A stretch of 33,237 nt of DNA from a virus. The position numbers and the translations under genes were made by a program. Where the stretch lies: the IMG/VR virus record IMGVR_UViG_3300047457_000275, positions 1 to 33,237 of that record; one strand, 5' to 3'. A model generated the notes under the pieces. The model did not search any database. It saw only the letters and a program-made list of their open reading frames with translations, and had not been told where the DNA came from. How positions within the stretch are numbered: position 1 is the stretch's first letter; every line of letters starts with the position of its first letter. Positions 22,897-27,456 of this stretch are shown piece by piece.

Positions 22897-23200
22897 GGTG
22901 CGAAGTGCAGAGCGCAGGAATGCATTGTACCTTATGGGGTGCAGAATCGCTGCATATTGTTACTTTTATGACGCATAAGTCAATGTATAGCTTGACAATC
23001 AGAGCAGCAAAGTAAACCTATAGGTTGACGCTATAAAGTGGCAGCCAATTCGGATGGTTGCCGAATTATAGATTTAATTCTACCGATTTCGGTGGGATTG
23101 TTTGCGATATGTAGCGAAAAGTGCTACTTCTTGCAAAAGTTTACACTATGACTTGAAGTGCCAGATTTGCACCTTGCACAAAATCAGGGCAAATGTGATT
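22897..23200 (+). other. Gene-free region with several hairpins
   Basis: No credible gene is found in this stretch of about 300 bases. It holds a row of palindromes: TGCAG/CTGCA (22940-22954), AATTCGG/CCGAATT (23047-23067) and ACCGATTTCGGT (23082-23093). A nested hairpin follows, TTTGC/GCAAA outside GTAGC/GCTAC (23101-23137). Two copies of TATAG(C/G)TTGAC occur near 22987 and 23020. None has a clean T-run, so a terminator is not clear. It may be the 3' end of the late transcript, an operator region or a structured leader. Confidence 0.4.
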
Positions 23201-23209
23201 TATCTTTGT
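23201..23209 (+). promoter_or_regulatory. TATCTTTGT -7 element for amidase
   Basis: TATCTTTGT matches TAnnTTTG. ATG 23227 lies 17 bases after its end. A TTG (in accttgcac, about 24 bases upstream) could serve as the -33 box. This gives the amidase and spanin genes a host-type promoter. Confidence 0.5.
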
Positions 23210-23226
23210 CACAAAATAAGGGCAAC

Positions 23227-23637
23227 ATGCGCACCATCAAATACCTCGTAGTTCACTGCACGGCGACACCGCACAGCACGACCATTGACAGCATCCAGAA
23301 CTACTGGCGCACCAATCTAAAGTGGAAGTCACCCGGATACCATAAGGTCGTGAAACCAAACGGCGAAGTCATCACGCTGGCACCGGATGACACCGTGTGC
23401 AACGGCGTGGCCGGCTACAATTCGGTCAGCCTCCACATCAGCTACATCGGCGGCGTAGACAGCAGAGGCAACCCGGTCGACAATCGCACTCAAGGGCAAA
23501 AAGACGCACTCTCACAGGTGTTGCATGAGTGGCGCGCCAAGTACCCAGCGGCTAAAATCCTCGGCCACCGTGACTTTCCCAAGGTAGCAAAAGCCTGCCC
23601 ATCGTTCAATGCGACACAGGAGTACGCTCATATTTAG
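23227..23637 (+). CDS. N-acetylmuramoyl-L-alanine amidase (Amidase_2), endolysin
   Basis: The 136-residue enzyme is a compact Amidase_2/T7 lysozyme-like domain. Zinc ligands are H10 (VVHCTA), H114 (GHRD) and C124 (KACPSF), and Y39 in SPGYHKVV is the usual active-site tyrosine. It cuts the bond between muramic acid and the stem peptide to break the cell wall at lysis. No signal peptide is present, so it needs the holin. ATG 23227 is chosen; an upstream in-frame start (23158) would span the promoter element. Its end overlaps the spanin gene by 29 bases. Confidence 0.88.
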   Translation: MRTIKYLVVHCTATPHSTTIDSIQNYWRTNLKWKSPGYHKVVKPNGEVITLAPDDTVCNGVAGYNSVSLHISYIGGVDSRGNPVDNRTQGQKDALSQVLHEWRAKYPAAKILGHRDFPKVAKACPSFNATQEYAHI

Positions 23638-24025
23638 CCTCCTGCTTTTTGGCTGCTGCCGGAAACCTGCGGAGGTGATCCGCACCAGTGCTATCGTTCA
23701 CACCGACCGGCAAGTCGTGACCGCTGGCAGCTTGACGGAGTTGACGCTTCCCGACCTTTGCGACAGTGCCGGGTTGATACGCCGATTCACTTTGCGTGAT
23801 AGCGCGAAAACAAGCGTTCTAAGCGTCGCAAATTCAGGTAGTGGCATTGTCATACGTCTGCGCAGAGATACGGTCGTAGAGAGGCTTATTTTGCGTGATA
23901 CGACAATCGTAGAGCGCACTGTCGTCGTTGAGCCGAAGAAGCGCAAAAGCAGGTGGCCGATACTGCTAATGGGGGCGATTTTGGGACTGCTCGCGAGCGT
24001 CGTTTTGTTCGCTCGGTTGAGGTAA
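23609..24025 (+). CDS. Putative unimolecular spanin (u-spanin)
   Basis: The 138-residue protein begins with a lipoprotein signal (RHRSTLIFSLLLFGC, acylated Cys at 16) and ends with a membrane helix preceded by basic residues (KKRKSRW, then PILLMGAILGLLASVVLFA, about 117-135). Between them is a beta-rich periplasmic part (VIRLRRDTVVERLILRDTTIVERTVVVEP). An outer-membrane lipid anchor plus a C-terminal inner-membrane helix in one protein is the plan of u-spanins such as T1 gp11, which fuse the two membranes in the last step of lysis. The place right after the amidase, with overlap, supports this. Evidence is architecture and context; sequence homology was not checked. Confidence 0.75.
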   Translation: MRHRSTLIFSLLLFGCCRKPAEVIRTSAIVHTDRQVVTAGSLTELTLPDLCDSAGLIRRFTLRDSAKTSVLSVANSGSGIVIRLRRDTVVERLILRDTTIVERTVVVEPKKRKSRWPILLMGAILGLLASVVLFARLR

Positions 24026-24202
24026 CGGCGAAAAATCAAGGCTTGGAAATCGGGGGCGTCTGAAAGTTTTTTTCGGAATGTACCTATACGCGCTGGAAAC
24101 GCAGAAAAAAAAAATAAAAAAAGTTTGGTTTGTATATATATATGTATGTATATTTGCATATACCAAAACGGTAGAAATTTAACCAACTAAAAAAACCAAC
24201 CA
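24026..24202 (+). promoter_or_regulatory. Early promoter with overlapping palindrome
   Basis: A near-consensus Bacteroidota promoter is present: TTG at 24125-24127, 21 bases, then TATATTTGC at 24149-24157. The -7 box is embedded in a perfect inverted repeat GTATAT-TTGC-ATATAC (24148-24163), a possible operator. A-tracts upstream (24103-24122) may act as an UP-like element. The leader to ATG 24203 is about 40 bases and ends AACCAACCA. The upstream part (24026-24100) shows no gene. Confidence 0.7.
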
Positions 24203-24445
24203 ATGACACACCACAAATTTTACACAATCGAAATCAACGAGGCATTTTCGACTCAAGCTTCAGAACTTTTTAGTAAAATAGAGAATGATTCAAAGCACGT
24301 TATTTTTCAATTCTCTAACACCCAATACGCACTCGGTACTATTAAGGATGTGGCGTATTTCTACAACTGCTTGCTAATGGTCTACAAAGTGCCGCAAAGC
24401 GCTTTTTTAATTGACGCAATGAATGTTGAAATTCCTTTAGCATAA
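24203..24445 (+). CDS. First early protein, unknown function
   Basis: The 80-residue protein is the first gene after the strong early promoter. It is AT-rich compared with neighbours. The sequence has alternating strands and helices (KFYTIEINEAFSTQASELFSKI, then HVIFQFSNTQYALGTIKDVAYFYNCLLMVYKV) and looks like a small folded domain. I recognise no family. First position after an early promoter is common for host-takeover or anti-defence proteins, which is only a contextual hint. Confidence 0.55.
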   Translation: MTHHKFYTIEINEAFSTQASELFSKIENDSKHVIFQFSNTQYALGTIKDVAYFYNCLLMVYKVPQSAFLIDAMNVEIPLA

Positions 24446-24506
24446 CCAACCGAGGGGCGCGGCTCACCAACGCGCAATCTTTTAACCCTTTAACCAACCC
24501 AACCCA

Positions 24507-24767
24507 ATGAACCACGAGATCATCACTCACACACCGATCACCCTCGACAACGGCATCGTCGTTGAGGCCTACATCCACAAGCTGCCAAGCGGCATGTACG
24601 CAATGCACGCGGACTATCCATTCACTGCCAACAGCAACCCGACACGGACACGTCAAATTGTAGACGCGCTTTTTCGCAGCCAACACCGCGACTGGTTCCG
24701 CTTCATCCGCTTCCAACGATCATCAACACCTCTACCAATGCCAACCTTAAACCCAACCAAACCATGA
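24507..24767 (+). CDS. Small early protein, unknown function
   Basis: The 86-residue protein follows the leader AACCAACCCAACCCA directly before ATG 24507. It has a strand-rich start (ITHTPITLDNGIVVEAYIHKLPSGMYAMHADY) and a basic, helical part (TRQIVDALFRSQHRDWFRFIRFQR). The last codons also serve as the leader of the next gene (AACCCAACCAAACC), so the tail LNPTKP is shaped by that motif. No family is recognised. Its end overlaps the next start as ATGA. Confidence 0.5.
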   Translation: MNHEIITHTPITLDNGIVVEAYIHKLPSGMYAMHADYPFTANSNPTRTRQIVDALFRSQHRDWFRFIRFQRSSTPLPMPTLNPTKP

Positions 24768-24931
24768 ACTTCATCCCTGCTTATCTCTACGCGTGGCATC
24801 GCCACATCCGCTACATGCTCGAACGCACCGCAACACCTTCATCCAGCGAAACCAAGAAGCCGCTGACGTTCAACTACGAACTCTACGGCCGGTACCTTCA
24901 AGCACGTCAAACCCTTCTAAACCAAAACTAA
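24764..24931 (+). CDS. Small early protein of 55 residues, unknown function
   Basis: ATG 24764 overlaps the previous stop as ATGA, and the frame ends with TAA at 24929-24931. The product is MNFIPAYLYAWHRHIRYMLERT, then a short linker and FNYELYGRYLQARQTLLNQN. It is basic and aromatic, with two predicted helices. A CCAACCAAACC leader stands before the ATG. No family is recognised. The tight junctions with both neighbours support it as a real gene. Confidence 0.45.
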   Translation: MNFIPAYLYAWHRHIRYMLERTATPSSSETKKPLTFNYELYGRYLQARQTLLNQN

Positions 24932-24932
24932 A

Positions 24933-25145
24933 ATGCAAAGACCACCAACCCTTTGGGATCGCATGAGCGACGAAACCCGCGCGACTATTGAAAGCTACGA
25001 ACTTCCGCACAGCAGAGAGTTCTGCATCGAGTTCCTGACAACCAACTACTTCTACACCCAATGCACCTTCAACGAAATACAAATGCTGCTGATAGTGCTT
25101 GGCAAAGACCGCACACTGTCTAACTTCCAAAACCTATTCTACTAA
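24933..25145 (+). CDS. Small early protein, unknown function
   Basis: The 70-residue protein is helical and acidic (LWDRMSDETRATIESYELPHSREFCIEFL, then TFNEIQMLLIVLGKD). It begins one base after the previous stop, behind the leader CCAAAACTAAA. Its stop overlaps the next start (TAATG). I see no membrane segment or known motif. Confidence 0.5.
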   Translation: MQRPPTLWDRMSDETRATIESYELPHSREFCIEFLTTNYFYTQCTFNEIQMLLIVLGKDRTLSNFQNLFY

Positions 25146-25327
25146 TGGCCAACCTACTCCTTATCCTTCCATTCGTGCTAAGCATGGTATACATGATGGC
25201 AGACTTCCATGACCGCTGGTGGTGGTACATATCATTCTGCGCGCTGCCTATTATTTATTTATGTATATTTGCGTACCTAAAAAAAACCAATGAACTCAAC
25301 AAAGAAGATGACACCTACACTTTCTAA
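25145..25327 (+). CDS. Small membrane protein
   Basis: The 60-residue protein has two membrane helices (LLLILPFVLSMVYMMADF and WWWYISFCALPIIYLCIFAYL) and an acidic, soluble C-terminus (KKTNELNKEDDTYTF). The start overlaps the previous stop (TAATG). Small early membrane proteins often block superinfection or change the host envelope, but no motif supports a role here. A promoter-like TATATTTGC and the start of the next gene lie inside its 3' end. Confidence 0.5.
   Translation: MANLLLILPFVLSMVYMMADFHDRWWWYISFCALPIIYLCIFAYLKKTNELNKEDDTYTF
25264..25272 (+). promoter_or_regulatory. Internal TATATTTGC -7 element
   Basis: TATATTTGC lies in the membrane protein gene, 17 bases before ATG 25290. No good TTG is found 19-21 bases upstream. 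It could give extra transcripts of the annealing-protein segment. Confidence 0.4.
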
Positions 25328-25490
25328 CCAGTCAAAAATGCAACTTACTTCCGTCTACTGCGAGGCTGACACCCTCACCCTATGCCGGGCGCGATTTGGC
25401 AGCATCCGCGCCGCGTTGAACTTCGCTGCAAACCAACCAACTAAACCAACCAAAAATGCACCAATTCAAAACGACCAACATCAAGGGTAA
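25290..25490 (+). CDS. Small early protein, unknown function
   Basis: The 66-residue frame overlaps the end of the membrane protein gene by 38 bases. A later ATG (25338) would give a 50-residue product starting MQLTSVYCEADTLTLCRARFGS. The C-terminal part (NQPTKPTKNAPIQNDQHQG) is encoded by the AACCAACC leader of the next gene and may be unconstrained. The promoter element 17 bases before ATG 25290 favours that start. No family is recognised, and this is the least certain gene in the early block. Confidence 0.4.
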   Translation: MNSTKKMTPTLSNQSKMQLTSVYCEADTLTLCRARFGSIRAALNFAANQPTKPTKNAPIQNDQHQG

Positions 25491-25947
25491 ACCATACGTC
25501 GAGGTAGTTGAGCGCCTTAAATACTTCCGCGCCAACTTCGCCGATCATTCACTCACCACCGAAGTCGTGCAGCTGACACCCGACTTCTGCGTCCTGAACG
25601 CGATTATCACCGATCCCAATGGCCGCATCGTCGCCAGCGGCATGGCGCAGGAAGACCGCACCAGCAGCGCGATTAACAAGACATCCTACGTTGAAAACTG
25701 CGAGTCCTCCGCATGGGGCAGAGCGCTTGGCAACTTCGGGATCGGCTTGGAAACAAGTATCGCAACCGCTGAAGAGATGACGCTGGCTATCGGCAAAGAG
25801 CAGATGCTCACCGACCTGCGCGTGAAATACGGTCAAATGCTGATGGCTAAGGTCGCCGATCCCGATCAGCGCTACAAGCTGGAGGCACGCGAGAACTGGG
25901 ATGCTGCCAAGTATGAAAACGGAATCAAATACCTTTCAACCCTTTAA
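25456..25947 (+). CDS. Single-strand annealing / DNA-binding protein candidate
   Basis: The 163-residue protein has KGKPYVEVVERLKYFRANFADHSL, then TDPNGRIVASGMAQEDRTSSAINKTSYVENCESSAWGRALGNFGIG and ETSIATAEEM. The block ENCExSAWGRALG is shared by a wide set of phage recombination proteins of Rad52/Erf-like or ssDNA-binding type. It would bind or anneal single strands during phage recombination. ATG 25456 follows the leader AACCAACCAAAA and overlaps the previous gene by 35 bases. The block is clear, the class is recalled and not proven. Confidence 0.58.
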   Translation: MHQFKTTNIKGKPYVEVVERLKYFRANFADHSLTTEVVQLTPDFCVLNAIITDPNGRIVASGMAQEDRTSSAINKTSYVENCESSAWGRALGNFGIGLETSIATAEEMTLAIGKEQMLTDLRVKYGQMLMAKVADPDQRYKLEARENWDAAKYENGIKYLSTL

Positions 25948-25958
25948 CAACCAAACAA

Positions 25959-26129
25959 ATGAAAAAGCAAGAAGCCAAAACCCTGATGACTAAGTTCATC
26001 CACAAGCAACGCGAAGATCGCTACGCCTTCGGCTGGAAGCAGCATATGGATCTGCTGGCCTTCAAGGAAAGTCAGATGAAAGAGCGCCAACAGTTCATCG
26101 CTCAACTGCAAGGAGGTGACCAATGCTGA
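25959..26129 (+). CDS. Small basic protein of 56 residues
   Basis: The frame runs from ATG 25959 (leader AACAACCAAACAA) to TGA 26127-26129. The product is KKQEAKTLMTKFIHKQRED, then YAFGWKQHMDLLAFKESQMKERQQFIAQLQGGDQC. It is lysine- and glutamine-rich and strongly helical, perhaps a coiled coil. Its last codons form the Shine-Dalgarno sequence of the next gene, which it overlaps by 7 bases. Function is unknown; its place between recombination genes hints at DNA metabolism. Confidence 0.45.
   Translation: MKKQEAKTLMTKFIHKQREDRYAFGWKQHMDLLAFKESQMKERQQFIAQLQGGDQC
26111..26117 (+). promoter_or_regulatory. Classical Shine-Dalgarno site AGGAGGT
   Basis: AGGAGGT stands five bases before ATG 26123. 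It is the only strong Shine-Dalgarno site I noticed in the early block, where other starts use CA-rich leaders. It may allow re-initiation after the overlapping small gene. Confidence 0.6.
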
Positions 26130-26557
26130 CGCTCCCTACCAACATCGACAAAGCCGAGATCGAAGCCTTTGTCAACCACGTCACCGCCGAAGTAATGGAC
26201 GGCAACGTTGATCCGCTTTCCGTTCACATCCGCTGCAAGGCGGTTGTGAAGGCGCTGGAGGCAATCATTGAGCTAACCGAGGAAGTAGCCAAAGACACCG
26301 CCGCAACCTACGGCAAGGGCGAGTTTAAGTTCCACGGCGCAAGTGTGCAGCTACGTGAACCGCGTGACATGCCTGACTTTACGCAAGATCCAGCATGGGT
26401 TGAGTTGAATGATCGGCTCAAAGCGCGGCAGGAGCTGATCAAGACTGCGTTTAAGATGGCAAGCACCGCCGCCATCGTTGATCCTAACACTGGCGAAGTC
26501 GTGCCGGTGGTACCAGTGAAGCCTGCCAAGACCACTCTAACCGTAACATTCCGATGA
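26123..26557 (+). CDS. Conserved phage protein, unknown function
   Basis: The 144-residue protein has a helical N-terminal half (KAVVKALEAIIELTEEVAKDTAATYGKGEFKFHGASVQLRE) and then PAWVELNDRLKARQELIKTAFKM. It ends with a proline-linker and strand (DPNTGEVVPVVPVKPAKTTLTVTF). The same pattern, with DPxTGEVV and a beta tail, occurs by recall in other Bacteroidota phages beside annealing and SSB genes. A role in recombination or nuclease control is possible but not shown. It has a strong Shine-Dalgarno site and overlaps the next gene as ATGA. Confidence 0.6.
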   Translation: MLTLPTNIDKAEIEAFVNHVTAEVMDGNVDPLSVHIRCKAVVKALEAIIELTEEVAKDTAATYGKGEFKFHGASVQLREPRDMPDFTQDPAWVELNDRLKARQELIKTAFKMASTAAIVDPNTGEVVPVVPVKPAKTTLTVTFR

Positions 26558-26796
26558 CACAATTTGAACGCGACGAAGCGATGATGTCGCTCATACACCA
26601 CAACATGCAATTGGGCAAGATCGTGACGCTTGTTGGCCAGCTATTCCAAAATGTATCGCCCGAAGTTTCGGCGCGCCTCTACCCGGTCTGGGCGGAGGCG
26701 TACCGGTCGGCACTCCAAGAAATGCAGAAGGCGTACAACCTCGGGGTGACTGAAGAACGTAAAAAGTATGAACACCTAAACCAAACCAACCAATGA
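26554..26796 (+). CDS. Small helical protein, unknown function
   Basis: The 80-residue protein is helical throughout (ERDEAMMSLIHHNMQLGKIVTLVGQLFQNV, then WAEAYRSALQEMQKAYNLGVTEERKKYEHL). Both ends overlap neighbours as ATGA. The final residues LNQTNQ are encoded by the AACCAAACCAACCA leader of the next gene. No family is recognised. Confidence 0.5.
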   Translation: MTQFERDEAMMSLIHHNMQLGKIVTLVGQLFQNVSPEVSARLYPVWAEAYRSALQEMQKAYNLGVTEERKKYEHLNQTNQ

Positions 26797-27158
26797 GCAG
26801 AGAACGCCAATTTTCACACTTCTACCCAATCCCGCACGACGGCGGCTTCATTGAACCTATAATCCACATCGAATACGAGGCACACGATTGGAATCACGAA
26901 CACGCTGGCAGCATCGACGTCATTGACGCTTGGGTGTCAAGTTTCAAGTACATAAAACTTGACATAACCACACCCGAAGTCAAAGTCGGGGAAGTTCCTC
27001 CAGTGCTATTTGAATGGAAAAAAGCCGTGATGAGCGACAGTGAAACAGAAAGTGCGCAGGCATGGCTGGATCAGACACCGCTCGACTTCTTCCACGACGC
27101 AGCATTTGAGAACGAGTGCCAAGAATGGCAAGAACCACCCTTATCTTTACAACCATAA
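26793..27158 (+). CDS. Acidic protein, unknown function
   Basis: The 121-residue protein is acidic, with many aromatic residues and histidines (FSHFYPIPHDGGFIEPIIHIEYEAHDWNHEHAG). The C-terminal half is helical and acidic (SETESAQAWLDQTPLDFFHDAAFENECQEWQE). High negative charge and small size could suit a DNA-mimic or inhibitor protein, but that is a loose guess. The start follows AACCAAACCAACCA and overlaps the previous stop as ATGA. Confidence 0.5.
   Translation: MSRERQFSHFYPIPHDGGFIEPIIHIEYEAHDWNHEHAGSIDVIDAWVSSFKYIKLDITTPEVKVGEVPPVLFEWKKAVMSDSETESAQAWLDQTPLDFFHDAAFENECQEWQEPPLSLQP
27142..27150 (+). promoter_or_regulatory. TATCTTTAC possible -7 element
   Basis: TATCTTTAC in the end of the acidic protein gene resembles TAnnTTTG with one change. 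It lies 48 bases before ATG 27190. It could drive the SSB-like and methyltransferase genes. Coding sequence may explain it as well. Confidence 0.3.
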
Positions 27159-27189
27159 CCCAAAAAATTTATAAACCCAACCTAATTTT

Positions 27190-27456
27190 ATGAGTACATA
27201 CCAAAAGAAAGACGGCGACATCAGCGTCTTCACCAACAACTCCGACAATGCCAACGCTCCCTCGTGGAAGGGCAACCTACTGCTCAACGGCGTCGAATAC
27301 CAAGTCGCGCTGTGGCGCAAGCAAGGCGCTAAGGGCGAGTTCTTGGCCGGCAACGTGCAGGTCAAGCAGCAGCCATCGCCGAACAGCGCGGACTACTACG
27401 CTGGCAAGCCGAAGGCGGAGTCGCATTTGCAACCTTCAAATGATTTGCCGTTTTGA
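27190..27456 (+). CDS. SSB-like small protein ending in DLPF
   Basis: The 88-residue protein has the pattern YQKKDGDISVFTNNSDN, then APSWKGNLLLNGVEYQVALWRKQGAKGEFLAGNVQV, which looks like a small beta-barrel. It ends with a flexible tail and the tip SNDLPF, which resembles the acidic C-terminal tip of bacterial SSB (DDIPF) used to call repair proteins. It may bind ssDNA or mimic the SSB tail. Similar short proteins occur in other Bacteroidota phages by recall. The leader (AACCCAACCTAATTTT) again has a CCAACC box. Confidence 0.6.
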   Translation: MSTYQKKDGDISVFTNNSDNANAPSWKGNLLLNGVEYQVALWRKQGAKGEFLAGNVQVKQQPSPNSADYYAGKPKAESHLQPSNDLPF

